Assembly (NCBI GenBank): GCA_032622095.1
Contig: CP136066.1
Location: forward strand, 99,777,319 to 99,841,318
Reading direction: 5' to 3'
Length of the DNA stretch: 64,000 nucleotides
Source of the DNA: Siphonodentalium dalli
Lineage: Eukaryota; Mollusca; Scaphopoda; Gadilida; Siphonodentaliidae
In this document: piece after piece, positions 46,210-57,180 of the stretch
How positions within the stretch are numbered: position 1 is the first letter of the stretch
Layout: every line of letters begins with the position of its first letter
Translations under genes and position numbers: made by a program
Notes under the pieces: model-generated
Database searches by the model: none
Told to the model about the DNA's origin: nothing
Seen by the model: only the letters and a program-made list of their open reading frames with translations

Positions 46210-47165
46210 GTTTGAGTGAATTTATTCCCGGTTCTGAACCGGTAGTTTGGTAAATTTGAGTACCATAATGACAATGTCAATTGGGGGGGGGGTGGGTAAT
46301 TTAATTACGGTACTTTTTAATATGTGGTTTGGGGCATAATTTAATTGCGGTGCTTTATGTTTAGTATTGTCCTATCAAACATTGGATACATGACCTCCCT
46401 CCCCAGCCACAACCCTGCATGCAACAATTCCAGAAATTAGAATTTATTTTGCAATTGTACATCTGGGAATTTTTGGAGCGCTTTCTGGCTGAAAATATAT
46501 GTTGTATACTATAGTATAGTAAGTTTCATACATTAGCTTTCTTGTATGTGACTAACAGTGACTTATTCCTTTCCTCCCTTCTCCCACCATTTGGTCTATG
46601 AAACGTTGTATATCTGAAGTGATTGAATAGAGAGGTGCTCTGCCCTTTCATGACATGAGCTGTGCTGGTGTAGCATTAAATATACTGTGTCGGTGCATCC
46701 TCTCACACAAGCGAGTCCCCAACATGGAAACCCGCATATTTAAGACGATGCACCGGCTCCCAATGGTCAATTGCCATTTTTAATTGGCATCTGATATTTT
46801 CTGATTATGAGAATATTTTATTTTGTTTTTAAATTTTTGTTTTTTGTTTTTGAGAGTTGGCCAAAATTATGCATCCATATATGCATAAATATAATAAATA
46901 TATATATATATATATTTTGTTTTTCTCTGTCATTGTACAGCTTATAAGTTATGACGCCTCAGTAAAGTATATTTTATAGGCCATTGTCCACAGACCAAAA
47001 CAGGAAGAGGAAGAGAAGGAAATCACACTGGCTGTTAGGCCTGTATAGTCCATCTGTATAGAAATATTTTTACTTTCATTGCACAAGTGATGAAGTGATG
47101 CTATAAAGATACAAATAGTGGATTGGGTCAACTTAATATAATAAATTAATAATTATAAAACACAG
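46210..47165. other. No gene recognised
   Basis: Non-coding. Poly-G at 46281-46290 and (AT)n at about 46897-46914. Confidence 0.45.
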
Positions 47166-47168
47166 TAT

Positions 47169-47257
47169 GTGATATTGCTGAGAAAACTTATCAGCTCACC
47201 TGCCAGCACTGCAGGGCATATATGCAGTGCTTTCAGGTGAAAATGGTAAGCTATCAC
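47169..47257. mobile_element. Short MITE (89 bp) with GTGATA ends
   Basis: GTGATATTGCTGAGAAAACT...CAGCTCACCTG(C)CAGCACTGCA folds onto TGCAGTGCTTTCAGGTGAAA...GGTAAGCTATCAC. A longer version with the same ends is at 48891-49357. Confidence 0.75.
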
Positions 47258-47264
47258 CAACTGA

Positions 47265-48575
47265 AATCTGCACAGCCCGTCTGTATAGAAATGTTTTTAC
47301 TTTCTTTACACCTGTAATACTATATTAAATATACAATAGTGGACTGGATAATGTTCAGCAATATAATGAAAACAACAGTACATAGATGTCATACCAATTT
47401 TACAAATAGGAAGTATGACATTTAATTAATATTAATACATGTATACTCACAAATGCTAAGTATTCTCCTTAACTTTCTTTTAAAGGTGCACAATCCGAAT
47501 TAACGCTCCAAAATTACTATTTCTTTGGCTTCGGGGATAAAAATATTTGATTTGGTTTGGGGAAACTACACATTAAAGCTCAGAGTTAACACATATCGAT
47601 ATTTGAATTTTGTTATTTCTTGAAATGTGAACTTTTTGTGGCCCAGAAAGAAGTCGTCAAACCGACAGTTTTTGAAAAATTTTCAGATCAAGATGGATTG
47701 GATCAACACTAAAATCAAGGTCAAATTTTGAGATAATCAAGTAATAATACGGCCATATTTCGTTGAATTATTTTTTTATATAAACAACATGTTTAGGAAA
47801 ATTTGTACCATAATTACTCGATTCTGATAGCTGAAGGGTATTTTGAAGAAATGTTGTTGTTTTATCTTGATAATATGGGGACCGTCTGATCTGACTAAGC
47901 ACCTTCAAAATCACTTTTTCTTCTTTAATAACCCAGAGGACAGGACAAGATTCTGGCTGGGGTTTGCCTCCTCAATTTCATATACTAGTACCAAACTCTC
48001 AAGTGCCAAATAACAGTACTAGTACTGGGTGGAGAGGTAATAAGAGTGGACTTTTGCAAAATGAAATAACCCTACTGAGTGAAACAAAAATATGAATTTA
48101 AAACTTGGGATGTATGGCATTGACCTTTTTATTTTGAAGTTATTTCAGGTACTAGTGTCACTATTTAATACATTTTATGATAACTCCTTCAGTAACCAAA
48201 ATTTATGTTTCAGTTAACTAGCACTTACTGCTAATGTGACTATGACAGTAATTGGCCGGCAGCCAAAGTTTGGTTCGCATTTTTATTAACATTTATTTGA
48301 AACAAAAACAAAAACAAAGCGAGGGGAGGATTTTTTTCTAAAACTTAATCAGTGTACATTGTGTGGTCATTCGGCACTTGGGAGTAGTATGCTAGAGGTC
48401 CAGGGATGTGCTAATTGCCCGAGATGATTTTAACTCTTTCATACTGGGAGATGAGCATCTCCCATAGTGAGCCTCGCATACATACGAGAGATGTACCAGC
48501 TTACTGGGTCGAGGTAAATATTCTCAGACCAATGCCTTCTCTCATATATATGCAAGGTGACCCATGGGCGATCCA
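47265..48575. other. No gene recognised
   Basis: Non-coding sequence without convincing coding content. Confidence 0.45.
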
Positions 48576-48579
48576 CCTA

Positions 48580-48723
48580 CAGTAATGCCCTAATTAATCG
48601 ACTCCTCCAAACCACAGCAGAATCCCGGGCAACTCTTCAGGACCCAGTCGGAAATATGGCCTGCCGCCATTCATCGGAAAGCTCCACCGCGGCTAAAGGA
48701 GTCGATCAATCAGGGCACCACTG
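48580..48723. mobile_element. Tc1/mariner-type MITE (TA target), 144 bp
   Basis: The element begins CAGTAATGCCCTAATTAATC(GACTCCT) and ends in the mirrored (AGGAGTC)GATCAATCAGGGCACCACTG. It is flanked by TA on both sides (48578-48579 and 48724-48725). CAGT ends and a TA dinucleotide duplication are typical of Tc1/mariner. The 66-codon plus-strand frame here is a reading of the element. Confidence 0.82.
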
Positions 48724-48890
48724 TACACATAAGAGATTTACCATATTTTGTGTTTGATGGTACAATGATTATAATAGTCTGGTGTCAGATGGGGGTTGGG
48801 GGGGGAGGTCAGTAAGGAGAAAATTTCACTTGAATGGTTTTGTAGTAGAATTACAACTAAATATAAAAGATTAATAAATATAAATAATAT

Positions 48891-49357
48891 GTGATATTGC
48901 TGCAAAAACTTATCAGCTCACCTGTTAGCACTGTATGGCTTTGTGCTCATTTATTAACATATTTGAGTTTGAACAGTAGTTCATAATTTTATGCATTTGG
49001 GATTTATAAAATTATTGCCGCGAATAAATTAAGTTGCAGATATTTCATCTGCACAGATATCATACTAGTCCTAAGTGGTTATCCAGTTAAATTTCATATA
49101 ATGGGCATATCAAATTTGGTTTCTTACATGTTACTAGTACTTAATGATTGATGGAAGAAAGAACTTTAGAGTTTCTTGTGTTAGGTAAATACAGTTCTAA
49201 AAATATGCATGTTGTCCTCGTGGATACATGTAATATTAATATGCCTGATACTTTGGTGTTATGTTCAATACTAAGTGCATAAGTTATTTGATACTGGGAA
49301 TTTATTGACACAATTTCATATATGCAGTGCTTTCAGGTGAGAATGGTAAGTTATCAC
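48891..49357. mobile_element. Long version (467 bp) of the GTGATA-ended MITE
   Basis: The left end is GTGATATTGCTGCAAAAACT...CAGCTCACCTG and the right end ATATGCAGTGCTTTCAGGTG...GGTAAGTTATCAC. Both ends match the 89-bp copy at 47169. The extra ~380 bp in the middle make this the likelier parent form. No transposase frame. Confidence 0.75.
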
Positions 49358-49605
49358 CATTTGGATCTGTTTCAATGATATATTTCAATAGCACATAACC
49401 AGTCACTTCATGTATGCATAGGGTAGTTTGTGTGTATGTATAGTATGGGCATTTGCGCTGCAGGTATATGTATGGCGAACAGTACATAATGATTTGGATG
49501 TACCACAGTTGATAATATATCATTAATTTCTATGATAGGCAGTTTATGTTGGCCTAGATTCATAGGGTAAACATACTGATATTGTTTTATTCATATTTAT
49601 TATGA

Positions 49606-50060
49606 ACTAGCCGATGAGCCCGACGTTGTCCGGGCTATTCAAAAACCAAATTTCAAGTCGATAGCTCCACCCGTTTCCGAGATCTGGTCTGCGCATGCGC
49701 GAAGCTGGCGTCGCACGGGCTCGGCGACCCGATAAAATTCGTATCCGGGGCAAGATACATTCACATAGCAAATTTCAAGTCGATAGCTCCACCCGTTTCC
49801 GAGATCTCGTCTGCGCACGCGCTGCACGGGCGCCGCACGGGCTCGCCAATACGACATCGTCGACCGCCTGGTCAAACTACACACACGTACCAAGTTTCGT
49901 CCCGATCGGTCGAGAATCGTAGATTTGTATAAATGACAGACAAACATACAGACAAACAAACATACAGACAAACAGAGGTCTTCAAAATATATATGAGACT
50001 AGCAGGGTTACCCGGCGTTGCCCAGGTTAATGCGATGAGAAACCCTCTGTATGCTGTGGA
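49606..50060 (+). mobile_element. Two element termini with CTAGC hairpins and ACAG microsatellite
   Basis: The first begins ACTAGCCGATGAGCCCGACG(TTGTCCGGGC). It carries two copies of AAATTTCAAGTCGATAGCTC then CACCCGTTTCCGAGATCT, about 110 bases apart, and ends in a GACAGACAAACATACAGACA microsatellite at about 49935-49976. A second start, GACTAGCAGGGTTACCCGGC(GTTGCCCAGG), follows at 49997. Start hairpin, tandem units and ACAG tail repeat the layout of the 35 kb and 51-53 kb elements. Confidence 0.75.
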
Positions 50061-51140
50061 TATTTGTTGGGGATAGAGAATGCTCTTGCTTAAAAGTGTT
50101 ATACGTTTTCTCATAAATTGTATATTCAAATAGCATCATAAAACATGATTATTACATTCATGGGATATACATGTAAGTAGTGGCTCACCTTGTCAATTGT
50201 CATTCTGTTTGTCGCGATTAATCCGTTCCAACAATAATGAATTATGTATTTATTTACAACTGCGTATACGTTAGACATTATAATGAACATCATAAACACA
50301 TTAGTTCGATAAAAGATGATAATTGGGTTTTAAATATTGAGATGTATCAATTAATTTGGTGGGTTCGACTAAGTTCTCGAGGACACCTGGCTATCTCCAT
50401 GAAGATACATATGTTTCAAATTTCCAGATGCTCCTCTGTTCATGGTGCTATATATTGGCAAAATATTGTCAGTTTAAACAAAATGTTGATGCGCATAAAT
50501 ATTAGCTACATGTGCCAGGCACAGAGCGAGATTTTGAGTTGTTTATGTCAGTCGAGGAGTCTGTTATAAAACCCTTGTCAGATATGCAGTATTGTGAGGA
50601 TCCTGAAAAGTCTTATGCTACTAACGGCATTTTCTTGTATATCAGAAGATACTATATTTGACTGCACACTGTGACCACTATTTTTGAACAGGCCTTCCAT
50701 ATCGCTTGACAAAGTGTAACTTTTTTGTGGAAACTGTATTGAATGGAACAGACTGAATTTTGTTATAATATATATGCAATCCTCTGACGGTTCGGGGTCT
50801 CACAGTTTGCAGGAATATATGTATCTCTTCAATAGAATGATAAATATACGTTTAATGCTTCTTCTATGTATCTCTTTTTGTTAGCTCATTTTGTGAATGC
50901 CCTGATTGCTATTCCCAGTTAAGAAGATATCATTGTTCAAGTGACTTAAGTGGGTCACCATATGTCGGGATTGTGAAATGTGAACGTCCAAAACTACTTA
51001 ATGATATGGAGATGGCCTGGGTGACAGTATATAACTTATATGTGGATAAAGGCGAATAACAATCTTATCAATGATAGTGCATATCCGCTCGCCATCCGCG
51101 ACGCAAACGACACCAAATGTGATTTAATTCATGGTATATC
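50060..51140. other. No gene recognised
   Basis: Non-coding; probably the body or flank of the element that starts at 49997. A 110-codon frame at 50237-50569 has no recognisable domain. Confidence 0.4.
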
Positions 51141-51149
51141 ATTAGAGAA

Positions 51150-51705
51150 AAACGTGTATGAATTCGGTGGAAATTGACATATTTAAACCACTCCCATTAG
51201 ACTCATGGATGCATGATATACTGACGATGATTACATATATGTTTGGTGGAAATCAGCAACTAACAAATTCTGAGAATAGTTATGACCCATATCTCTCACC
51301 CAACCGACAGCAATTTGACGTCTTTAAATCACACGATGATATTCCTCGTATCATAGAGAAGAATAATATATCAATTTGGTGGAGATCTGGTCTAAAATAG
51401 TTTATTAAATCAATTGTTGATGCAACGTTGACTCGAACAACGCCATATTGCGATGGTGATTATGTATTCGTTTGGTGGAAATCGGCGACAAAACTATTTC
51501 ACGATATATTTTTAAATTTCCCGACCTCCCCCTTTTCTTCCCCTGACACCAACAGCGTCATTTTAGAATTTTGTTTACCTGCACCGTTATCTTCCTTGTA
51601 AACATTTACCCCTCTTATAACGACTTGGTGCCATCTCGATTGTACCGCGTAAAGTTATATATAGAACGCACACAGACAGACAGACATACAAACAGACAGC
51701 ACGAT
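51150..51705 (+). mobile_element. Tandem-unit element A: ~140-bp TTTGGTGGAAATCGGCGAC units and ACAG tail
   Basis: Units are marked by TTTGGTGGAAATC at about 51242, 51379 and 51471. Each is preceded by AAACCACnCnATTAGACTC-like and ATGATTATATATnAGTTTGG-like blocks. The closing segment runs CCCTGACACCAACAGCGTCA, ACCGTTATCTTCC, TATATAGAACGCACACAGAC, then (ACAG)n. The same closing segment ends element B. Confidence 0.8.
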
Positions 51706-51774
51706 CTTGGTGACCCTACCGTCCCTTTGTCAGTCTCAAGCTGCACACACTAAGACTCATTAGAGATTAGATAT

Positions 51775-52985
51775 TATATGAAATTGGTGGAAATTGGCGA
51801 GTATACAAATTCGTATCAAATTTAAGGTCCCCATATCTCTCACCCATATGGTCTATCTAAACGACACGATAAGAGTCCTCGTATCACAGAGTAGAATATG
51901 TATCATTCTGGTGGAAATCGGCACTAAACATATAGATATAATTTGTTGTGTCCCTCTCATCTCTTTACACAACTGACTCGAATGGCCCAACTTATGATAT
52001 CCTTAAACCACACGATTATACTCCTGATATCATGGAGATGATTGTTTATAAGTTTGGTGATAATCGGCGACTAAACAATGTTTTTTATCAAATTTGGTGC
52101 CAACCCACACCCCCCATCTCTCAAACAAACAGCACCACTATAGCGTCTTTAAATCACACGATTAGATTCCTCGTATCTTGGATAAGAACGTGTACCAATT
52201 TGGTGGAAATTGGCGCAAAAACATTGTGCATCAATTTTGGTGCCCCTGTCCCTTTCAATGCAACCCTGACTCGAATGAGGCCACATTTGACAGATATAAG
52301 CAACACCATTAGACTCCTCATACCATGGGGATGATTTTGTGTAAGTGTGGTGGCGACTAAACCAATTATTACCAAATTTAGTGCCCACCCCCTCCCAATC
52401 TCTCAACCAAAAGACAACAATTTGGCGTTGTTAAAGCGCACAATTTGATTCCTTGTATAATAAAGAAGAATTTATATCAATTTGGTGGAGATCGGCGCTA
52501 AAATTAGTTTTTCAACTTTGGTGCCCCTCTCCCCTGGCCTTCCGTGCATCCCTGACTCGAACGACGCCACTTTTAAACCACACCGTTGGTTTTTACATAT
52601 CATGGGGATGATTATATATAAGTTTGGTGGAAATCGGCGACAGAAAAAAATCTGCCCCCCCCCCTTCCGGGCACCCCTGACGCGAACGGCGCCACTTTAG
52701 CCATATTTAAACCACACCATTAGATTCCTCATATTATGGGGATTATTATATATCAGTTTGGTGGCAATCGGCGACAATTTATTTTTCTGCCCCTCCCCTT
52801 TTCTGCCCCTGACAACAACGGCGTCACTTTAGAAAATTCTAACCCCGACCATTATCTTTCTCGTAAAAAGCTACTCCTAGTAGACCCCTTTGGCATCATC
52901 TAGATGGTCCCCTGTGAATTTCTATAGAACACAGACAGACAGACAGACAGACAGACATTCGAAAATATAGATATAGATGTACAAA
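51775..52985 (+). mobile_element. Tandem-unit element B: eight ~140-bp units and ACAG tail
   Basis: TTTGGTGGAAATCGGCGAC or variants mark units near 51785, 51912, 52053, 52199, 52347, 52482, 52624 and 52758, at a spacing of 125-147 bp. Between them run CCCCTGACTCGAACGGCGCC(ACTTT), AAACCACACCATTAGATTCC and ATATCATGGGGATGATTATA blocks. The closing segment (CCCTGACAACAACGGCGTCA ... TATAGAACACAGACAGACAG) matches that of element A. No protein is encoded; short frames here are accidental. Confidence 0.85.
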
Positions 52986-52989
52986 AGGA

Positions 52990-53385
52990 AAATTGTACTG
53001 AGTATTATTTCATAGCTGCGTATACCTATATAAAATGAAACTGATATAGGGATGTGAGTATGCAATATTTATGGCTGGTGTACCGATACAAGATTGGCTT
53101 TTGGCCACAATATATTTCAGTAGTTTAGTTTTTTATAAATGCCGGTAGATCTAAGATCTCCACAGCAGCACCCGATTGCAGCCAATCTTTCCTAAAAACA
53201 CATGAAAAGTTTTGGATGCAAACGGTATGCAGAGGTGGCAACTCGGACCTATATAATAGTATATTTGATATTTGGTAGAAAGTACAATGTAGTCAATTTA
53301 AAGGAACACAATACATATTTCACAACATAGCTCCAAGGCTATTTTTCAGTGTCTTTTATTTACAAGTTCAGTTAAACATTTTTTG
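52990..53385. other. 3' flank of LINE ORF1; no separate gene
   Basis: On the minus strand an AATAAA signal (53355-53360) lies 27 bases past the ORF1 stop. No ORF2 follows. Confidence 0.6.
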
Positions 53386-53386
53386 T

Positions 53387-54631
53387 TTAACGAAGAGCCT
53401 TGGCTTCATCGATGGTCTTTAGTGTGAGCTTGTTCCCACTTGATGACTTTTTGTAGAAAATTCTACCGTCGAATGTCCAGTAGGAGTCAATTTTACCAGC
53501 TTTTTTCAAAACTGATAGTTCCTTGACTACTGCTTGTCTTGTTTCTGTCAGGCTTTCAGTGATGATAATCGAACTTCTCCCTTTTATGCCCCTTTTGCTC
53601 ATATATACTTGGAATTTAGTTGTCCACAAATTGAAGCGGGCAGTGAATTGTACAGTTCTCTTTGATGCGGTGGGTTGTGATGTGGCATTTCTCGAGGATT
53701 TATCTGGAAGCATGCGAATTCCACCCAGGGGATGAGCTCTGCTAATTTCATGTGGTCTGAGATCTGAGTTTAGCAAATTTAACTGGTTTACCTTTCTAGT
53801 GATTAGGCCTATCCAGTCAAATTTCTTAAAGCCACTTGGTTGTAGAGTGTCCGGAATTTCCACATTATGGAATACGAGACAATTTCTTCGGCTATATTGC
53901 TCGGAGCCCTCAAAGAGATTATCAGCATGGTTTACTGCCTCGTTGAAACTCGAATCTATCATTTTCTGTATGTCCTCCGTGTTTGTAGATTGAGATTTGT
54001 CCAGAACATTTGTATTTCTTTCAACTTGTTTTCTTAGATCTTTATTTTCCTCTTTCAACTTGAATATTTCTTCTTTAAGATATGTGATTTCAGTTTTTAT
54101 AACAGTCATGTCACTTTTAACCTCCTCTACTTCATTTTTAGTTTCATCTATATATTTCTTTATTGAGTTTTCTATGTGGGTATTCAGGTTAGAGAACATT
54201 TTGGTCATATTTGCTATCTCATTACTTATTGATGTGAATTCCTCCTTGATGGATATCTTGATTTGATATTTTATTGATCTATCAATATGTTCTTCCATCG
54301 ACTCATCTAGGGTGACCTTTCGTCTATTTATTCTACTCGGAGATTCATCGTCAAAAGACCGTTTCATTGGTTTTCGCTGTCGTAATACTTGCAGGCGCTG
54401 AGATGTGGCACTGAAATTTTTAATGAAGGCAGATGGAGATCCCAATGGAGAAGTTATGGGGCTGAAATTTGGTGTGCTTTGTTGGCTCAAAGGTAGAAAG
54501 TTTTCATCAGCCACTGTGTTTATGACCTCCATTATGGTGTCGTTTCGGCAGTCATCTTTGAAATTTGCTCCTACTAGTAACTCTTTTGATTTGGGCAACT
54601 GCAGTGCATCAGGGTCAATGCTTGGTGTGTC
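53387..54631 (-). CDS. LINE ORF1 nucleic-acid-binding protein (coiled coil, RRM-like, basic C-terminus), 5' truncated
   Basis: The open frame runs 414 codons from an in-frame TAG at 54632-54634 to the stop. The reading starts DTPSIDPDALQLPKSKELLV and has no ATG until MEVINTV, so the natural start is missing. Counting from LPKSKELL (54598), a Ser/Pro-rich region covers about 35-100, a coiled coil about 105-200 (KTEITYLKEEIFKLKEENKD), an RRM-like fold about 236-335 (SRRNCLVFHNVEIP, ISRAHPLGG, VQFTARFNLWTTKF), and a C-terminal domain to 403 (RSSIIITESLTETRQ, YWTFDGRIFYKK). This is the architecture of L1-like ORF1 chaperones, which trimerise and coat LINE RNA. The frame is otherwise unbroken. It ends near an AATAAA with no ORF2 beside it, and an inverted repeat begins exactly at its 5' break. 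Confidence 0.85.
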   Translation of the reverse strand, partial: DTPSIDPDALQLPKSKELLVGANFKDDCRNDTIMEVINTVADENFLPLSQQSTPNFSPITSPLGSPSAFIKNFSATSQRLQVLRQRKPMKRSFDDESPSRINRRKVTLDESMEEHIDRSIKYQIKISIKEEFTSISNEIANMTKMFSNLNTHIENSIKKYIDETKNEVEEVKSDMTVIKTEITYLKEEIFKLKEENKDLRKQVERNTNVLDKSQSTNTEDIQKMIDSSFNEAVNHADNLFEGSEQYSRRNCLVFHNVEIPDTLQPSGFKKFDWIGLITRKVNQLNLLNSDLRPHEISRAHPLGGIRMLPDKSSRNATSQPTASKRTVQFTARFNLWTTKFQVYMSKRGIKGRSSIIITESLTETRQAVVKELSVLKKAGKIDSYWTFDGRIFYKKSSSGNKLTLKTIDEAKALR

Positions 54632-54740
54632 CTAGTCCAAGTCTTCTCGTACTAAAGCCGGCTAAGATATCGGGATGGAGGTGCCGGTCTTTAGTCCGAG
54701 TTTCAGGCCCATGCATTCCTTTGACAGGACTTAAGCGTTA
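54631..54740 (+). repeat. Segment homologous, in inverted orientation, to 55690-55805
   Basis: CCTAGTCCAAGTCTTC, GTACTAAAGCCGGCTAAGAT, GGTCTTTAGTCC and ATTCCTTTGACAGGACTTA match the reverse complement of 55690-55805 at roughly 80-85% by eye. Read on the plus strand it encodes PSPSLLVLKPAKISGWRC, the same peptide as the minus-strand frame at 55.6-55.9 kb, but with a stop-free stretch of only about 35 codons. It starts exactly where the 53.4-54.6 kb ORF1 loses its 5' end. Confidence 0.75.
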
Positions 54741-54744
54741 GTGA

Positions 54745-55585
54745 TCCGCTCAAATAAAACCACAATTATATGAAATAAAATATCACAATTGCTACAATAA
54801 ACGGATAGTTTCCGCAGAAGACATGCTATTTTATCTGAAACCCACATCGGTTGTGAATTGAAAGCGGTAATTTAATGTGAAAAGAATCATTTGCCGCAGT
54901 GTTTACATATTTTTTAAAGTATGCGAACTCAGTTGACCTTGCGAACTGCGTTCGGCATTTTCCGTTGAAAATATTCCGTAGATTTTGGACAACAACGCAA
55001 ATTACGATGAATTCTCCATTGTAATCGTAATTATGTGTGTCAATAAATAAAATAATAAATAGATTAATTAAACATTGGAGATATAAATGTAATACACTAA
55101 ATAAATGAACCTTAAGTTTGAAAAGTCCCACTAAAACGGAAGAACTATATTTCGAAACTGTGTGATTCGGTTCTCCGATTATTTTATCAACACAGATGTC
55201 AAATGCACATCACGCATGGCAAGTCAGACACAAGAGTTCTAATTTGCTCCAATTTTGACAAGTTGCTTGCGAAAATTGTCAACAAAACTACCGTTCTGAT
55301 CCTCCATTATGTCATTAAGTTTTTAGTGCGGGAATTGTTCTGAAAGCACATAGAAAACTGGACTTTCGGGCGATCGGTTTTCGCTATTTTTGTTCGGAAA
55401 ACCCGCGCTATATATAGAAACGGAAAGTAGAATTAGTAGAACAAACAGCGGATTATGCCGAACTTATTCGGACCACTTCGGCTTTCGGTTAAAATGTAAA
55501 CAAACAGAGAAACAAATCGATGTGTGTGGCAATCAACCGGAATATTCTATGTGTAATTTAACATTAAAGTTAGATTATTATACAC
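54745..55585. other. No gene recognised
   Basis: Spacer between the inverted copies. AT-rich, with chance frames only. Confidence 0.4.
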
Positions 55586-55587
55586 CA

Positions 55588-55920
55588 TTATGACCATAAG
55601 ATGTAAGCCTTTCCGATGCATATAGCATCATGTATTGATTTGCTAGGTAAATCCAGTAAAATACACCACAAATTCCCGCCACAGATCGTGGGCGTAAGTC
55701 GTGTCAAAGGATTGGTATACAAGCGGTCTTGGACTAAAGACCAGCATCGCCATCCCAATATCTTAGCTGGTTTTAGTACAGGAAGACTTGGACTAGGTGT
55801 GTCCATACCTTCTTCATTATCGTGGCAGAGTTCCGACGACGTACCCATGGCTGAATCTGCAGCTGATTGACTTCCATCTGTGTGTGTGATTTCAGTTTGT
55901 TTATGTTCCTCATCCGCCAT
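55588..55920 (-). CDS. Hypothetical 110-residue frame, possible mobile-element gene start
   Basis: An ATG in good context (AAAATGGCGG) opens MADEEHKQTEITHTDGSQSA, an acidic Ser-rich stretch, then GMDTPSPSLPVLKPAKILGW and RCWSLVQDRL, ending SIHDAICIGKAYILWS. No family is recognised. The PSPSLPVLKPAKILGWRCW segment is the part repeated in inverted orientation at 54631-54740, so it belongs to a repeat, perhaps the 5' end of the LINE family whose ORF1 lies to the left. A donor-like GAAG|GTATGG after codon 37 would alternatively make it a first exon. Whether it is expressed cannot be told. Confidence 0.35.
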   Translation of the reverse strand: MADEEHKQTEITHTDGSQSAADSAMGTSSELCHDNEEGMDTPSPSLPVLKPAKILGWRCWSLVQDRLYTNPLTRLTPTICGGNLWCILLDLPSKSIHDAICIGKAYILWS

Positions 55921-55924
55921 TTTG

Positions 55925-56830
55925 GTTGCCAGGTCGATGCTATTTTTAGATGCTAGATATGGAAGTCCTATTAATGTCTCAAAACCAACAGTTGGTAGTT
56001 TCTATTTAGTTTAATTTACATTAGTCAATTTATGAGATTGATGTACATTCTTTTTACTTGTAATACATTGTGAAGTCGCTCCTTTCTCCGAACAAAACGA
56101 GAAAACTCTTCACTGAAATTTACTCCGTCTCGCCTTGTTCCGCCATCTTGGATCCTGATTGCTGATTATCAAGATATATGTGTAGTCATTGTTATCTCAG
56201 TAGTCCTTGGCATTCCACAATTAATTTTTGCTGTCTGCAGACTTCCACTGTGCGACACTTAGAGAATACTGCAGCAAGTTGTTTCAGTTTTGAACAAAAA
56301 CACTGGCAGGTTCTGAGATTATATATATAGATACAATGGTTTGTTGGCTACTAATGGCGCCAATACTGGGAAAACATGTACAGATTCTCACATTCTTAAT
56401 CAATAAATGTCGTCTGAAGCCAACTAATCTCTTAACGACATATGCTAATACACAAGAATGTTAATATAGGCATATTTAAACAATATTTAATCCATATAAT
56501 TTAACATTACAACATAATACATATATACGCATTGGAATTGTATGGCAAGGATTCGACATCGAGCTTACAGCTTTAAGAGGTGGTATTTAGCTGTACAAAA
56601 TGTGAGAGCTTACATACTTGTAAGTCATATAATACTGCATGTTCCCGGAAAAAAAGGATCACGATTTAGTAATACTTTGTCTTTCACTCAGCTACTCACA
56701 CTATCGGTTGATTCGATAGCTATATCATAATCAGATTATGTTTCATATGGAGCAATATAAAGTGAGTGAAATTAGCTTGAGTATAAGTACAGTGGTGCGG
56801 CATATATATAGAGAAAAGTGTCAAATGGGG
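55925..56830. other. No gene recognised
   Basis: Possible 5' untranslated sequence of the 55.6-55.9 kb frame at the left (AAGATGGCGGAACAAGGCGA in reverse at about 56130-56150). Otherwise nothing seen. Confidence 0.4.
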
Positions 56831-56837
56831 CATGTCC

Positions 56838-57180
56838 TTAACCCTTTGGAGAGTATATGTAACGTCATATAGATGACGTCATGAGTAAATTTAACGTCAA
56901 CGTCATAGCAATAATTATTAACAAATTGGGGTCAAAAGGGTCCAATAATTCGTTTTAATTTATGTGCATTTTTTGTTAACGTGTGTTATCATAATCGATT
57001 GCACTTGTACATTCGGGACATCATATTAATCAAAATAACTCCTAGACAAATCATTTATAAATCACATGATTTATTGAAGTTATGTCTACATAAAATAACA
57101 CTTCCTGAAACGACATATATGTCGTTCTACTCCTCAACCGATAGACGACATATATGTCGTTCTACTCGCCAAAGGGCTAA
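56838..57180. mobile_element. piggyBac-type MITE, 343 bp
   Basis: The left end is TTAACCCTTTGGAGAGTA. The right end, CTCGCCAAAGGGCTAA, is its inverted counterpart with TTAA decayed to CTAA. TTAACCCTTTG is the classical piggyBac-like terminus. ACGTCATATAGATGACGTCA near the left and two copies of ACGACATATATGTCGTTCTA near the right (57107-57166) form subterminal palindromes. No transposase is encoded. Confidence 0.82.

Noticed and set aside
49606-49640. Possible hammerhead ribozyme at the CCGATGAG hairpin
   Set aside because: The CTGATGA start is imperfect and the required GAAA after stem II is absent.
49639-49971. 110-codon minus-strand frame rich in Arg
   Set aside because: It reads through two copies of a tandem unit and the ACAG microsatellite.
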